NCBI RefSeq assembly: GCF_003515775.1
Contig: NZ_QWEI01000001.1
Coordinates: 476,106 to 540,105, forward strand
DNA: 64,000 nucleotides
Source: Ureibacillus yapensis
GTDB taxonomy: Bacteria > Bacillota > Bacilli > Bacillales_A > Planococcaceae
Direction: 5' to 3'
Made by a program: the position numbers and the translations under genes. How positions within the stretch are numbered: the stretch's first letter is position 1; each line of letters begins with the position of its first letter. Shown here piece by piece: positions 20,625 through 31,183 of the stretch. The notes beneath the pieces were generated by a model. That model saw only the letters and a program-made list of their open reading frames with translations, had not been told where the DNA came from and did no database searches.

Positions 20625-21518
20625 TCATCTTCCTTTCAGGATGGTCTCCAAAATTGCCATTCGGACAAAAACGCCGTTCCGCACTTGTTCAAAAATTCTT
20701 GAACGTTCACATTCAACAAGTCCCGATGCAATCTCTACATCGCGGTTCACCGGTGCCGGATGCATAATAATGGCATTTTTCTTCATTCTTGCTTCACGTT
20801 CAAATGTCATTCCGTATTGTTCATGGTAGCCTTCTTTGGAAAAGCATTCGTCCGCACAATGACGTTCATGTTGTACTCTCAGCAGCATGACGACATCACT
20901 ATCTTCAAGCAGTCCATCCCAAGAGTGATGCGCTTCAAACTCACCCGACCATTCCGATGGACATAAAAAACGTACATTAACGCCCAAGCGTTTCAGGGCA
21001 GTGGCATTTGATTTGGCTACACGACTGTGGGTTATATCCCCAGCAATTGTCACATTCAATCCCTCGAAAGAGCCGAATTCTTTGTATATTGTGTATAAGT
21101 CCAGCAAGCTTTGGGAAGGATGCTGTCCAGTTCCATCTCCGCCATTTATGATTGCCACATCAATCCCTGTAAGCAGCTCCTTATAATACTCCTCTTCCTT
21201 TGCGCGAATCACGACTGCATCCATTCCGATCATCTGTAACGTTTTGACTGTGTCATACAGCGTTTCTCCCTTGATCATGCTGGAAAAATCAGTATCAAAC
21301 GGGATAACAGTGCAGCCTATATTTCTTTCAGCCATTTCAAAACTAGTTTTTGTTCTAGTGCTCGGTTCAAAAAATAGATTTGCTACCTGATAGGATTTCG
21401 CTAACGCTGGAAGTTCACCCGCTTCAAATTGGGCAGCTCTTTCAATAATCATCATCACATCATCATTCGTTAAGTGTTCCATAGATAATAGATTTCTCAT
21501 CGTTAATAAATTTGTCAT
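20625..21518 (-). CDS. pyrB: Aspartate carbamoyltransferase catalytic subunit
   Basis: Transfers the carbamoyl group to aspartate, the committed step of pyrimidine synthesis. The 297-residue protein has the carbamoyl-phosphate motif [13 protein letters not shown] and the [11 protein letters not shown] loop. No regulatory PyrI chain is nearby, as usual for Bacillales. The start follows AGGAGG by 7 bases. A PyrR attenuator lies directly upstream. Confidence 0.96.
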   Translation of the reverse strand: MTNLLTMRNLLSMEHLTNDDVMMIIERAAQFEAGELPALAKSYQVANLFFEPSTRTKTSFEMAERNIGCTVIPFDTDFSSMIKGETLYDTVKTLQMIGMDAVVIRAKEEEYYKELLTGIDVAIINGGDGTGQHPSQSLLDLYTIYKEFGSFEGLNVTIAGDITHSRVAKSNATALKRLGVNVRFLCPSEWSGEFEAHHSWDGLLEDSDVVMLLRVQHERHCADECFSKEGYHEQYGMTFEREARMKKNAIIMHPAPVNRDVEIASGLVECERSRIFEQVRNGVFVRMAILETILKGR

Positions 21519-21602
21519 TGTTTTTCCTCCTAATACGCTTCTTCTTTGAAATTATATTCAGAAGTTTGGGACTTTTCAGTCTAGCCCGATGGTAAATTCT
21601 TA

Positions 21603-21715
21603 GAAAAAATGCCTCGCAAAACTAGATTCGCGAGGCTAGGAGGTATAACAAGCTAAAGTACAGAAAAATTGACTTCGTACTTTGCTTTCTATGCCCCTTC
21701 TTTGCCTCTCTGGAC
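21603..21715 (-). promoter_or_regulatory. PyrR-dependent attenuator between pyrP and pyrB
   Basis: Minus-strand RNA reads GUCCAGAGAGGC (21704-21715), the conserved PyrR-binding loop. Next comes an alternative hairpin (AAAGTAC pairing with GTACTTT, 21655-21683), then an intrinsic terminator GCCTCGCG...CGCGAGGC-type stem (21611-21636) with six T residues. With UMP bound, PyrR should stabilise the first hairpin and allow termination before pyrB. Confidence 0.85.
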
Positions 21716-21740
21716 AATTCTTTAAAAAGGTCTTTTCATA

Positions 21741-23066
21741 TTATTCTTCTATATTCGCTTTATCTTTTCCGGGCAATAGGATGTTCATCAAGACACCTAT
21801 AATTGCTGCAAGCGCCATGCCTGAGATTTCAAACGAGTCGCCGATGGCAATTTTTGCCCCACCGATCCCTACTACCAAAATAACGGAAGCGATGACCATG
21901 TTGCGGTTATTTCCGAAATCCGTTTTGTTTTCAACAAACATTCGCAAACCACTCGAGGCAATAATCCCGAATAATAGGATGGAAATGCCGCCAAGAACCG
22001 CTGTCGGGATTGTATTAATAATTGCCATTACTTTTCCGAAGAAAGAGACGATAATGGCCAGTACTGCCGCTCCACCAATCACATAGACCGAATACACTTT
22101 CGTGATGGCCAGCACGCCGATATTTTCGCCGTATGTTGTTTTTGGCGGACCGCCGATTATGGCGCTGACGAAGGTGCCAAGCCCATCTCCAAGCAATGAG
22201 CGATGCAAGCCTGGATCTTTTATGTAATTGCGGTTTACCACTTTCCCTAGCACAAGTTGGTGGCCAATATGTTCGGAAATCGTTACGATGACAATCGGTA
22301 CCATCGCAAGCAGGATGGTTGATGTAATTTTCAGCTCATAATCAACACCAGGTATCAGAAATTCCGGCATTGCAAACCATGCAGCATCTTTTACAGCTCC
22401 AAAGTCGACGATTCCGATGATGCAAGAATAGAGATATCCAACGACAAGTCCAAGCAAAATCGGCATTGCGCTCAATATATTTTTGAAGTACACATTAAAG
22501 ATGATGGCTGCAAACAATGTCACAAGTGCAGCCGAGAAGTGCAGACCACTATACTGCTTTACAGTATGTACTGTTCCAGTTGCAGAATCGATTTGTTCTA
22601 CGAAGATATTCATCGCCATATCCACCGCAGTTCCGGCAAGCCCAAGCCCGATCACAATAATTACCGGCGCCACGACGATTGGCGGCAATAATCGCATCAG
22701 CCATTGATAACCTGTTTTCCAGATTATCAAGGAAACGATGGCGTACACCACACCGACCGCCATTGCGCCAATCATTGCGTTTCCTGGGTTAACGGCAACG
22801 CCTGCTTCATTCAATCCCGCGACGGTAATGATTGGTGCAATAAAAGCGAAAGATGAACCAAGGTAGGCCGGTACTTTAAATTGAGTAATCAGCAAAAATA
22901 GTATTGTGGCAATCCCGCTCGATAATAGGGCGATTGACGGGCTTAGGCCAACCAATGTTGGCACTAGAATGGTTGAACCGAACATTGCGAACATATGTTG
23001 AAAACTTAGTGTGATCAGTTGGCCAGTTGTTGGTTTATCATGAATGTCCAGAACCGCTTTTGACAT
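21741..23066 (-). CDS. pyrP: Uracil permease
   Basis: A nucleobase:cation symporter of the NCS2 family that imports uracil. The 441-residue protein has about 12-14 hydrophobic segments, the opening FQHMFAMFGSTILVP, and the signature GGPPKTTYGENIGVLAITKVYS. It lies 16 bases after pyrR, so no attenuator separates the two, unlike in B. subtilis. It is followed by a PyrR attenuator. Confidence 0.95.
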   Translation of the reverse strand: MSKAVLDIHDKPTTGQLITLSFQHMFAMFGSTILVPTLVGLSPSIALLSSGIATILFLLITQFKVPAYLGSSFAFIAPIITVAGLNEAGVAVNPGNAMIGAMAVGVVYAIVSLIIWKTGYQWLMRLLPPIVVAPVIIVIGLGLAGTAVDMAMNIFVEQIDSATGTVHTVKQYSGLHFSAALVTLFAAIIFNVYFKNILSAMPILLGLVVGYLYSCIIGIVDFGAVKDAAWFAMPEFLIPGVDYELKITSTILLAMVPIVIVTISEHIGHQLVLGKVVNRNYIKDPGLHRSLLGDGLGTFVSAIIGGPPKTTYGENIGVLAITKVYSVYVIGGAAVLAIIVSFFGKVMAIINTIPTAVLGGISILLFGIIASSGLRMFVENKTDFGNNRNMVIASVILVVGIGGAKIAIGDSFEISGMALAAIIGVLMNILLPGKDKANIEE

Positions 23067-23082
23067 AATTTTACCCCTCTTT

Positions 23083-23667
<585 letters not shown>

Positions 23668-23694
23668 TTAGAGGGTTATTCTTATTTTGGACAA

Positions 23695-23887
23695 AATAAA
23701 AACCTCCTAAGCATCCGCTCAAGAGGTTGGAATAACGTATCCGATCAAACATGTTTGGACAAATTTCGCCATAATAGTATACAGCGATACCTATTCTAAG
23801 GAGTGGAACAGTCAAATCTGTTGTTCCGTTAGAACAGTTTCTAATCCATAACACATTTCAACATCAACCTTCTCAGCCTCTCTGGAC
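23695..23887 (-). promoter_or_regulatory. PyrR-dependent leader attenuator before pyrR
   Basis: The minus-strand RNA has the PyrR-binding loop GUCCAGAGAGGC at 23876-23887. It ends in a terminator where AACCTC pairs with GAGGTT (23701-23728), followed by TTTTTATTTT. It lies between the pyr promoter and pyrR. Confidence 0.85.
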
Positions 23888-23957
23888 TGCCATTAAAGGT
23901 GAATCTATCTAATTCATTGTAAGTTTATACCTATCTCGTAGGTTTTTCACTGTTGTA

Positions 23958-23986
23958 AGTATATTCTTTTAATTTTGTGAAGTCAA
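23958..23986 (-). promoter_or_regulatory. Sigma-A promoter of the pyr operon
   Basis: On the minus strand TTGACT and TATACT are separated by exactly 17 bases, about 75 bases before the PyrR-binding loop. Confidence 0.8.
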
Positions 23987-24021
23987 CCTTGTTTTGAAAA
24001 TTAATTTATTTTAATGCTTAA

Positions 24022-24380
24022 TAGAGATTTATTATGCAGTTTGGATTGAAATTGAGTATTAACTTGGAATTACCGTTATTTATTACCTTTAGAGGTATAA
24101 AAATATATATGGATAGGAAAATGGTGATGCTGTATTTCCCCATTGAAGCCAAATCTGCTCACGTTAGGCATTTAGAAGCCCCCTATTTGACCTTTGAAAT
24201 GCAATTTGCTTACGCAAGGTCAATTAGAGGCCGTCTATTTTCCCTTTGGATTAAAAATTGATCGTCCATGGGAAATTAGAGGCCTTGTGTTTTTCCTTTT
24301 GCATTATAAATTTTTTTCTATGGCAACATAGAGGTGATTCATATCGCCTTTATAACAATCTGCAGCAATAAAAATCTTCA
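24022..24380. repeat. Degenerate tandem repeat, about 52-bp period
   Basis: The octamer TAGARGCC or a close variant recurs at 24173, 24225, 24277 and 24329, exactly 52 bases apart. Following sequence (CTATTT..CCTTTG.A..AAAAATTG) also repeats, and weaker units extend back to 24022, giving about seven units. The period is not a multiple of three and no ribosome binding site is evident, so it looks non-coding. It fills the gap between the pyr promoter and the rluD terminator, where no gene was found. Confidence 0.65.
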
Positions 24381-24418
24381 AAAAACCCCCTGATTTTGCT
24401 TAGCAATTCAGGGGGTTT
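24381..24418 (-). terminator. Intrinsic terminator after the rluD-type gene
   Basis: AAACCCCCTGA on the minus strand pairs with TCAGGGGGTTT and is followed by further T residues, about 45 bases after the stop codon. Confidence 0.9.
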
Positions 24419-24462
24419 GCAATACTATTCAACTTTACTTTCAAAATTGTGAATAAGCTTTT

Positions 24463-25374
24463 TTAAGCTTCGCTTCTCACTTGTTCCAATAATGCCACAA
24501 AATCATCAGGCAGCGGCACTTCAAATTCCAGGTATTCTTTTGATGTTGGATGGATGAATCCAAGTACTCCTGCATGAAGAACCTGGCCGCCAAAATCAAT
24601 CGTTTTCTTTGGACCATACTTCGGATCTCCAACAAGCGGATAGCCAATATAATTCATATGAACACGAATTTGATGTGTGCGTCCAGTTTCCAGACGGCAT
24701 TCGACAAGCGTATAATTTCCAAGGCGCTCCTTCACATGAAAATGAGTGACTGCATGCTTCCCGTTGTCCACAACCGCCTGCTTTTGGCGATCTTTTGGAT
24801 CGCGTGCAATCGGTGCATCGATTGTCCCCTTATCATGTGCGATATGACCGTGAACCAAAGCTGTATATTTGCGCGTAACCGTTTTATTCACCAATTGTTC
24901 CACCAATGAATGGTGGGCGTGGTCATTTTTGGCTACCATCAGTAAACCGGAAGTATCTTTATCAATCCGATGCACAATTCCGGGTCTTAATACGCCATTA
25001 ATTCCCGATAAATCCTTGCAATGGTGCATCAATCCGTTTACCAGGGTTCCCGTCATATGGCCAGGCGCCGGATGAACGACCATTCCTTTTGGTTTATTGA
25101 CGACAAGAACATCTTTGTCTTCATAAACAATTTCAAGCTCCAGGTTTTCAGGTATTACTTCAAGACTTTCCGGTTCCGGCACGTCCACCTCAATTACGTC
25201 GCCTTCTCTTACCTTATACTTCGCTTTTACCGCTTCGCCGTTTACTTTCACGATGCCATCCGTAATCCAAGCAGATATTTGCGATCTGGACCAATCTTCC
25301 TGTATTGTCGAAAGCGCTTTGTCGATTCGCTCTCCTGCATTTTCTAAATCAATTGTAATTGTGACGATTGTCAT
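24463..25374 (-). CDS. rluD: RluA/RluD family 23S rRNA pseudouridine synthase
   Basis: Isomerises uridines in large-subunit rRNA; B. subtilis YlyB is the orthologue by position. The 303-residue protein has an S4 RNA-binding domain (about 12-75) and a catalytic domain with the Asp in VHRIDKDTSGLLMVAK, plus ETGRTHQIRVHM near the C-terminus. The start overlaps the lspA stop by 1 base, so lspA and this gene are coupled, as in many Bacillales. Confidence 0.92.
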   Translation of the reverse strand: MTIVTITIDLENAGERIDKALSTIQEDWSRSQISAWITDGIVKVNGEAVKAKYKVREGDVIEVDVPEPESLEVIPENLELEIVYEDKDVLVVNKPKGMVVHPAPGHMTGTLVNGLMHHCKDLSGINGVLRPGIVHRIDKDTSGLLMVAKNDHAHHSLVEQLVNKTVTRKYTALVHGHIAHDKGTIDAPIARDPKDRQKQAVVDNGKHAVTHFHVKERLGNYTLVECRLETGRTHQIRVHMNYIGYPLVGDPKYGPKKTIDFGGQVLHAGVLGFIHPTSKEYLEFEVPLPDDFVALLEQVRSEA

Positions 25375-25850
25375 TATTTCACCTTTTTCTTTTCATTCCG
25401 TTCTTCTAGGAGCATAACGATAATTAACATTATGACAGAAATTGTCAACGCCGCATCGGCAATATTAAATATCGGGAAATGATAATTTATAACCGGGATG
25501 AGTACATCGAAAAAATCCACTACTTCGCCTCTGAAAAGACGATCAATAAAGTTTCCAATGGCACCACCCAGGAGAATCATAAGACTTATTGCAAAAGCAG
25601 GTTTTCCTTTAGCTTCTTTATGGAAATAATAAATAATTCCCGCAATGACGACTAATGTAACAATGATAAAAATCCACATTTGGCCTTGCAGCATTCCCCA
25701 CGCAGCACCCCGATTACGGTGTGAAAGGAGTGCAAACCATGGATCCCATATAGCAATACGCTGTCCCAATTCCATATTTTTTACGACCAGCCACTTGGTC
25801 CATTGGTCAAGCAGAACAACAAATGCCGCTATACCGTAGTATTTATACAT
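25374..25850 (-). CDS. lspA: Lipoprotein signal peptidase (signal peptidase II)
   Basis: An aspartic membrane protease that cleaves prolipoprotein signal peptides. The 158-residue protein has four membrane helices and the catalytic motifs GNFIDR and FNIADAAL, plus the NRGAAWGML loop. The start MYKYYGIAAFVVLLDQ at 25850 is chosen over an upstream in-frame ATG because GGGGGA lies before it and family members start here. It lies between ileS and rluD. Confidence 0.95.
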   Translation of the reverse strand: MYKYYGIAAFVVLLDQWTKWLVVKNMELGQRIAIWDPWFALLSHRNRGAAWGMLQGQMWIFIIVTLVVIAGIIYYFHKEAKGKPAFAISLMILLGGAIGNFIDRLFRGEVVDFFDVLIPVINYHFPIFNIADAALTISVIMLIIVMLLEERNEKKKVK

Positions 25851-25914
25851 AGTGTTTCCCCCGTTTGTATATATCTTACACATTTTATCATAATCGCGAC
25901 CAAGACCGTTACTA

Positions 25915-25958
25915 AAAAGAAAAACAGACAGAATCCAGAGCAGACTCCATCTGTTTTT
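25915..25958 (-). terminator. Probable terminator after ileS
   Basis: Minus-strand AAAAACAGA pairs with TCTGTTTTT around an imperfect inner stem and is followed by CTTTTTAG. It lies between the ileS stop and lspA. Confidence 0.6.
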
Positions 25959-25988
25959 CATCATTTTGTATGCAAAGAGAATTGTGTA

Positions 25989-28748
25989 TTATTGATAATC
26001 CGCTTCAACAACCGATGCACAACGATTGCATAGAGTAGCGTGCTCCGGTGTTTGGCCTACACTTTCAGAGTAAGACCAGCAACGTTCACATTTTTCACCG
26101 TCAGCTTTTTCAACCACAATTGCAGTTTTCTCTAAAACAAGTGCCTTTTCCGGCGCTTTTGCTTTATCCGAAATAACTTCCAATTGTGAAATGATGCAGC
26201 TTTGAGCAAAATTGACCGTTGGATCGGCAAGAAGTGATTCCACATCTTCATTCGCATAAATTGTTACTTTTGCCTCCAGCGATTTACCGATTGTTTTTGC
26301 ATTACGTGCTTCTTCAAGGGCTTTTAGGACTTCATTGCGAACCTCAATCACTTTTTCCCATTTTTCTCGAAGCTCTGGGAAGTTGTCTTGCTCGTCAACT
26401 TCCGGGAAGTCTGTTAATTGAACAGATTCTTCTTCTTCGTTTAAGTAAGACCATAATTCGTCCGCCGTATGAGGCAAGATTGGCGTTAATACTTTTACCA
26501 AAGTCAGCAATGTGTCATACATAACCGTTTGCATTGCACGACGGTCATGATTGTTTTTGGATTCAATGTATACAACATCTTTTGCTACGTCCAGATAGAA
26601 TGCTGATAATTCAACAGCCACAAAGTTATTAATCGTATGGTAAACCGATGCAAACTCGTAACGATCATAAGCTTGACGTACAGATTTTAGTACATCCTGC
26701 AATCGCATGTACATGTATTGATCCATTTCCCGTAAATCTTTGTAAGCAACGCGATCAGTTTTAGGATTAAAATCAGCAACGTTGCCATGCAAGAAACGAA
26801 GCGTATTGCGGATTTTACGGTATACTTCCGAGATTTGCTTCAACATATCCATCGAGATTCGAACATCACCAGTATAATCGACTGAAGCGACCCAAAGACG
26901 CAGGATATCCGCACCATATTGGTTCATTACTTTTTCTGGAATGATGACATTTCCCAAAGACTTACTCATTTTGCGCCCTTCGCCGTCCAGTACGAATCCA
27001 TGAGTTAATAGCCCTTTATAAGGCGCGTATCCATTAATCGCAACAGACGTAATCAATGAAGAGTTAAACCATCCACGATGTTGGTCCGAACCTTCCAGGT
27101 AAAGGTCGGCTGGATATTTCATGCCGCGCTCAACAAGCACGCCTTGGTGGGAAGAACCCGAGTCGAACCAAACGTCCATAATGTCATTTTCTTTTGTGAA
27201 AAGTCCGTTTGGAGAACCTTCATGTGTAAAGCCTTCAGGCAGGAGCTCTTTTGCTTCGCGTTGGAACCAAATGTTTGAACCATGTTCGCGGAACAAGGAT
27301 GAGATGTGTGCAATTGTTTCCGGTGTAATAATCGGCTCACCATTTTCTGCATAGAAAATTGGAATTGGCACACCCCAAGCACGTTGACGGGAAATTACCC
27401 AGTCCCCACGGTCGCGTATCATGTTGTATAGACGCGTCTCGCCCCATGATGGTGTAAATTCCGTATCGCGTACTGCTTGCAATAATTCATCACGGAACAT
27501 TTCCACCGATGCAAACCATTGTGGAGTAGCACGGAAAATAACCGGTTTTTTTGTACGCCAGTCATGTGGATAGGAGTGCACAAATTTCGAAACTTTTAAC
27601 AATGCACCTAACTCTTGCAATTTTTCGACCATTACCGGGTTTGCTTTTTCATAGAATAACCCTTCGAAACCAGGTGCTTCATCTGTATAACAACCGCGGT
27701 TATCCACTGGGCTTAAAATCGGCAGGTCATAGCGTTTACTTACTTGATAGTCATCTTCACCGTGGCCAGGCGCTGTGTGTACACAACCCGTACCTGCTTC
27801 AGTTGTTACATGGTCGCCAAGCATAACGAGTGAATCGCGTTTGTAAATCGGGTGTTCCGCTACTAAACGGTCCATGCTCGCACCTTGTACTTCTTGAACC
27901 ACTTCATAAGATTCCCATCCTAATTCAGCCGCTACTTTTTCAAGTAAGTCTTTTGCCACGATATATTGATCGTTGTTTGCTGCTACAACAGTATAAGTAA
28001 ATTCCGGATTAACGGAAATCCCTAGGTTTGCGGGAATTGTCCATGGAGTCGTCGTCCAGATAATGAATTTTGCATTTTCAGGAACAACGCCTTTTGCATC
28101 CTTAAGAGCAAACGCTACATAAATGGAATACGATTCTACATCTTTGTATTCGATTTCCGCTTCAGCCAATGCAGTTTCTGAAGATGGCGACCAATATACC
28201 GGTTTTAGCCCTTTATAGATATAGCCTTTTTCCGCCATTTTTCCAAATACTTCAATTTGGCGAGCTTCGAATTCCGGCTGCAATGTGACATACGGATTTT
28301 CCCAATCTCCGCGAACGCCCAAGCGGCGGAATTGGCCTTTTTGGTTTTCGATTTGTTCATATGCATATTCCTCGCAAAGCTTGCGGAATTCTGCAATGGA
28401 CATTTCTTTGCGGTTCACGCCTTTATTTGTCAAAGCTTGCTCGATTGGGAGACCGTGAGTATCCCAGCCTGGAACATACGGCACATAGTAACCCGTCATG
28501 GAACGATGGCGGTTGATCATATCTTTAATTACTTTATTCAAGGCGTGGCCAATATGGATATCTCCGTTGGCATATGGAGGACCATCATGAAGAACGAAAT
28601 GCGGACGATCTTTTGTACGCTCCAACACTTTCGCATTGATGTCCATTTCATTCCATTTTGCTTGCGTTTTGGGTTCGTTGGCCGGTAAATTCCCACGCAT
28701 CGGAAATTCGGTCTTCGGCATTAATAAGGTATCTTTATACTCTACCAT
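25989..28748 (-). CDS. ileS: Isoleucine--tRNA ligase
   Basis: Charges tRNA-Ile. The protein (919 residues from [19 protein letters not shown]) is of normal bacterial length. It has the class I motifs HIGH in [13 protein letters not shown] and KMSKS in [10 protein letters not shown], the CP1 editing domain (about 190-390, [11 protein letters not shown]), and C-terminal zinc cysteines in CERCW and CNRC. The start at 28748 follows AGGAGG; 44 in-frame codons upstream are non-coding leader. Regulated by the T-box just upstream. Confidence 0.97.
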   Translation of the reverse strand: MVEYKDTLLMPKTEFPMRGNLPANEPKTQAKWNEMDINAKVLERTKDRPHFVLHDGPPYANGDIHIGHALNKVIKDMINRHRSMTGYYVPYVPGWDTHGLPIEQALTNKGVNRKEMSIAEFRKLCEEYAYEQIENQKGQFRRLGVRGDWENPYVTLQPEFEARQIEVFGKMAEKGYIYKGLKPVYWSPSSETALAEAEIEYKDVESYSIYVAFALKDAKGVVPENAKFIIWTTTPWTIPANLGISVNPEFTYTVVAANNDQYIVAKDLLEKVAAELGWESYEVVQEVQGASMDRLVAEHPIYKRDSLVMLGDHVTTEAGTGCVHTAPGHGEDDYQVSKRYDLPILSPVDNRGCYTDEAPGFEGLFYEKANPVMVEKLQELGALLKVSKFVHSYPHDWRTKKPVIFRATPQWFASVEMFRDELLQAVRDTEFTPSWGETRLYNMIRDRGDWVISRQRAWGVPIPIFYAENGEPIITPETIAHISSLFREHGSNIWFQREAKELLPEGFTHEGSPNGLFTKENDIMDVWFDSGSSHQGVLVERGMKYPADLYLEGSDQHRGWFNSSLITSVAINGYAPYKGLLTHGFVLDGEGRKMSKSLGNVIIPEKVMNQYGADILRLWVASVDYTGDVRISMDMLKQISEVYRKIRNTLRFLHGNVADFNPKTDRVAYKDLREMDQYMYMRLQDVLKSVRQAYDRYEFASVYHTINNFVAVELSAFYLDVAKDVVYIESKNNHDRRAMQTVMYDTLLTLVKVLTPILPHTADELWSYLNEEEESVQLTDFPEVDEQDNFPELREKWEKVIEVRNEVLKALEEARNAKTIGKSLEAKVTIYANEDVESLLADPTVNFAQSCIISQLEVISDKAKAPEKALVLEKTAIVVEKADGEKCERCWSYSESVGQTPEHATLCNRCASVVEADYQ

Positions 28749-28811
28749 TTGAAAATTCCTCCTATATTTTACTTTGTTGATAAAAACAATACCAAGTGTC
28801 GTTTTTCTGGA

Positions 28812-29065
28812 CAAAAAAAGCAACATCATCCCGAAAAGGGACGAGTTGCTATAGTCTCGCGGTACCACCCTAATTTGCAATCAAAGGTTGTTTGATTGCC
28901 TCTTAGACACTGTAACGTCGTGTTCACGAAATCACTTACTGTTCAATAGGCAAGCACCTATTAGTTCAGTGATTTGGCTCGGGAGTGATGTTCCTTCCTG
29001 AATGCTTCGTTCGAGCTTTCACCATCCTCGAATCGCTTTTGGCCACTTTCAAAAAATACTGTCTC
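28812..29065 (-). promoter_or_regulatory. T-box riboswitch (isoleucine) controlling ileS
   Basis: The minus strand contains the 14-base T-box AGGGTGGTACCGCG (28858-28871), followed by a terminator stem GCAACTCGTCCC...GGGATGATGTTGC with seven T residues (28813-28850). Upstream, a specifier-loop region reads GAACATCACTCCCGAG, giving the Ile codon AUC at 28987-28989. Uncharged tRNA-Ile should pair with both sites and prevent termination. Confidence 0.92.
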
Positions 29066-29105
29066 CGTCAATGCACATTATTAATTTAGTTTATTGCTCC
29101 AATTG

Positions 29106-29225
29106 GTCCAGCTCCAGCGCCCAGCCGCTCGAGTCACTTCAGTCCCTCGGTCGAAAGCTAAAAAGATGCTTTCGATTCGGGCCTTCCAGTGCTTGTCGCG
29201 GCTAAACAGGGCGCTTCCGCTTTTC
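29106..29225 (-). repeat. Dispersed structured repeat, family A copy 2 (short form)
   Basis: Read on the minus strand it starts with AAAAGCGGAAGCGCCCTG, a TTTAGCC block, then GAAAGC...GCTTTC and ends CGAGCGGCTGGGCGCTGG. It lacks the two inner hairpins seen in the longer copies at 3.2 and 41.5 kb. It lies between the T-box leader and divIVA. Confidence 0.75.
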
Positions 29226-29271
29226 TTATTAGTATATGAAAAGCTAAAAATTTAGTCAAGTGAATCGGTGA

Positions 29272-29823
29272 TTATAAGAGATTATTTAACTCTTCTTCCG
29301 ATAATTCTAAGTCATCTTGTTCTTTTCTGGCGTGTTTTTGGATATCTGTAAGTCCTACATTATATTCCATTAAGTGATCCCAATCATCCGTGTTCAATAA
29401 ATCCAATTGAGCTTCGACCAACACTTTGAACCGGTTACGGAATACTTTGGATTGTTTTTTCAATTCATCAATTTCAATGGCAATTCTCCGGGCTTTCCCC
29501 AATGCTTCGTTTAAAATGCGGTCTGCATTTTTTTCCGCTTCTTTTATAATCAATTTTGATTCTTGCTGGGAATTGCGGCGTACTTCTTCAGCCGCTTCCT
29601 GTGCAACCACAATCGATTTTTGAAGCGTCTCTTCCAGCGTATTATAATGGCTCATTTGCTCGGCCATTACTTTGATTTTATCTTCCAGTTCCTTTTTCTC
29701 GCGAAGAACTATTTCATAATCTTTAATAATCTGATCGAGAAATTCATTCACTTCATCTTCTGCATACCCGCGGAAGCCCCTCGTAAATTCTTTGTTATGT
29801 ATATCAAGAGGTGATAATGGCAT
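29272..29823 (-). CDS. divIVA: Septum site-determining / polar scaffold protein DivIVA
   Basis: A coiled-coil protein that marks negatively curved membrane at poles and septa. The 183-residue protein begins MPLSPLDIHNKEFTRGFRGY, the conserved membrane-binding region, followed by YAEDEVNEFLDQII and long coiled coils to about 155. The start at 29823 has AAGGAG 8 bases upstream; the GTG three codons earlier lies too close to it. It closes the ylm cluster upstream of ileS, as in B. subtilis. Confidence 0.95.
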   Translation of the reverse strand: MPLSPLDIHNKEFTRGFRGYAEDEVNEFLDQIIKDYEIVLREKKELEDKIKVMAEQMSHYNTLEETLQKSIVVAQEAAEEVRRNSQQESKLIIKEAEKNADRILNEALGKARRIAIEIDELKKQSKVFRNRFKVLVEAQLDLLNTDDWDHLMEYNVGLTDIQKHARKEQDDLELSEEELNNLL

Positions 29824-29860
29824 GGTCAACACTCCTTCTTATTTAAAAACATCTCACTCT

Positions 29861-29866
29861 ATTATA
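29861..29866 (-). promoter_or_regulatory. Probable -10 of a divIVA promoter
   Basis: A TATAAT on the minus strand about 38 bases before divIVA. The only good upstream hexamer, TTGATG, is 20 bases away, so the -35 is uncertain. Confidence 0.4.
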
Positions 29867-29918
29867 CATTCACAGTCGTTTCTTGACATCAAAATTTAGC
29901 AAATTTTCAAGTTAGCTA

Positions 29919-30704
29919 TTATTTTTGCTCTAATCGACCTATCTGCAGTCGGATTTTATCTTTTTTTGTACGTCCTTCCGTCATCATTATCTTGATCCGT
30001 CCAAAGCCTCTGGCAGATAAAATATCCCCTTCCTGCACTTCAAAGGATGCGTCCTCCCTTACCGTCCAGTTCACTTTCACTTTTCCGGCTTTGATTAAAG
30101 ATTGCGATTTTTGACGGGAAATATTGGCAACGGTTGCCAATATCACATCCAGCCGCATGGAAGAAACCGTATAGGATTTCTCAAACCATTCTTCACTTAA
30201 TGTAATTAAACGATCAGTTTCGGTTAAAGGTTTGACATGCACTTTCGCTTTACCGATGGAAGTTAGGTTGGCCATAATATAATCTTGCACTTCCCCGGCC
30301 GCTGCAAATTGTATAATATTGTCCTCGACCCGGATATCGCCATATTTACTTCTCTCCATTCCCATAGAAAGCAATGCGCCCAATACGTCAGGATGTTTTA
30401 GCTGAACAAATTTGGAAGGAAATTTGATGGAGAAAAAAGCAACTTGAAAGTCGTCCAACTGCGCTTCAAAATAGCTCGGATAAATTATAACTCTTTGCCG
30501 CTCCGCTTCCTGGAAGCCCCCATAAGCTGTAGTCTGAAGGTCTTCGCTTTGATGGATGATCGATGAGACGATAAAACGTTCCCGCGGATCAAGAAAATCT
30601 GTTAATTTTGGCGCGAATCGATCTTCCACTTCCCGTTGCCAACCAACTACTTTTTCTATAAATGTTTGTTCATCTTTTCTGAAATGCTGAATCAAGTGCT
30701 CCAT
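29919..30704 (-). CDS. ylmH: YlmH, S4-domain RNA-binding protein
   Basis: A 261-residue protein with an N-terminal YlmH-specific region (about 1-180) and a C-terminal S4 domain (about 185-250, SSMRLDVILATVANISRQKSQSLIKAGKVKVN). B. subtilis YlmH has been linked to the ribosome-associated quality control pathway together with RqcH, which is also encoded in this window. A terminator precedes it, so it may be transcribed separately from ylmG. Confidence 0.92.
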   Translation of the reverse strand: MEHLIQHFRKDEQTFIEKVVGWQREVEDRFAPKLTDFLDPRERFIVSSIIHQSEDLQTTAYGGFQEAERQRVIIYPSYFEAQLDDFQVAFFSIKFPSKFVQLKHPDVLGALLSMGMERSKYGDIRVEDNIIQFAAAGEVQDYIMANLTSIGKAKVHVKPLTETDRLITLSEEWFEKSYTVSSMRLDVILATVANISRQKSQSLIKAGKVKVNWTVREDASFEVQEGDILSARGFGRIKIMMTEGRTKKDKIRLQIGRLEQK

Positions 30705-30756
30705 GAAGCAATCCTCGCTTTATCTAGTACTATGTTTAAGCTTTCCATGTAAATAT

Positions 30757-30779
30757 AAAAAAACCCTACTGATGTAGGG
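30757..30779 (-). terminator. Intrinsic terminator between ylmG and ylmH
   Basis: Minus-strand CCCTAC pairs with GTAGGG across a 4-base loop and is followed by seven T residues. It would separate ylmH from the upstream ylm genes. Confidence 0.8.
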
Positions 30780-30797
30780 ATTGTCCTTAAATAGATA

Positions 30798-31070
30798 CTA
30801 ACCAAAAAGATTTATAAGAATGATTTTTACACCACGCTCAATAAATGATAACAATAAAATCGCAATGATGGGTGAAAAATCGATCATTCCGATAGGCGGA
30901 ATGAATTTTCTGAAAAAACCAAGGTATGGTTCACATAATTTGGCCAATAAACGACCAAACGAGGATTCTTGTGCTGCCGGAACCCACGACATTAAAATAT
31001 AAATAATCAGCATAAACGAATAAATCGAGAATGCCATTGTAACTACTGTAAGGATGGAATATAAATTCAT
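30798..31070 (-). CDS. ylmG: YggT family membrane protein YlmG
   Basis: A 90-residue protein with two hydrophobic segments (about 5-27 and 65-88) and the family motif SWVPAAQESSFGRLLAKLCEPYLGFFRKFIPP. The YggT/YlmG family is associated with division-gene clusters in bacteria and with chloroplast nucleoid distribution; its exact role is unknown. It lies between sepF and ylmH as in B. subtilis. Confidence 0.93.
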   Translation of the reverse strand: MNLYSILTVVTMAFSIYSFMLIIYILMSWVPAAQESSFGRLLAKLCEPYLGFFRKFIPPIGMIDFSPIIAILLLSFIERGVKIILINLFG

Positions 31071-31158
31071 ATAAAAAAATTACCCTCTCTACTTTTTAAT
31101 TCCGATTTCATCTCTTTTTTACATCTTTTATTATGTACATGCATAAGAGAGGATAACT

Positions 31159-31183
31159 TCATTCCTGAAAGGAGATGAAGTTA
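31159..31183. other. Hairpin downstream of sepF
   Basis: ACTTCAT...ATGAAGT-type inverted repeat with inner TCC/GGA pairs, overlapping the sepF stop. No T-run follows, so termination is doubtful. Confidence 0.35.

Noticed and set aside
24034-24261. Plus-strand frame (75 codons) in the gap after the pyr promoter
   Set aside because: It lies in a 52-base tandem repeat whose period breaks the frame, and no ribosome binding site precedes it.
24022-24380. CRISPR array as an explanation of the 52-base repeat
   Set aside because: The units are degenerate along their whole length with no constant-repeat/unique-spacer pattern, and no cas genes are present.
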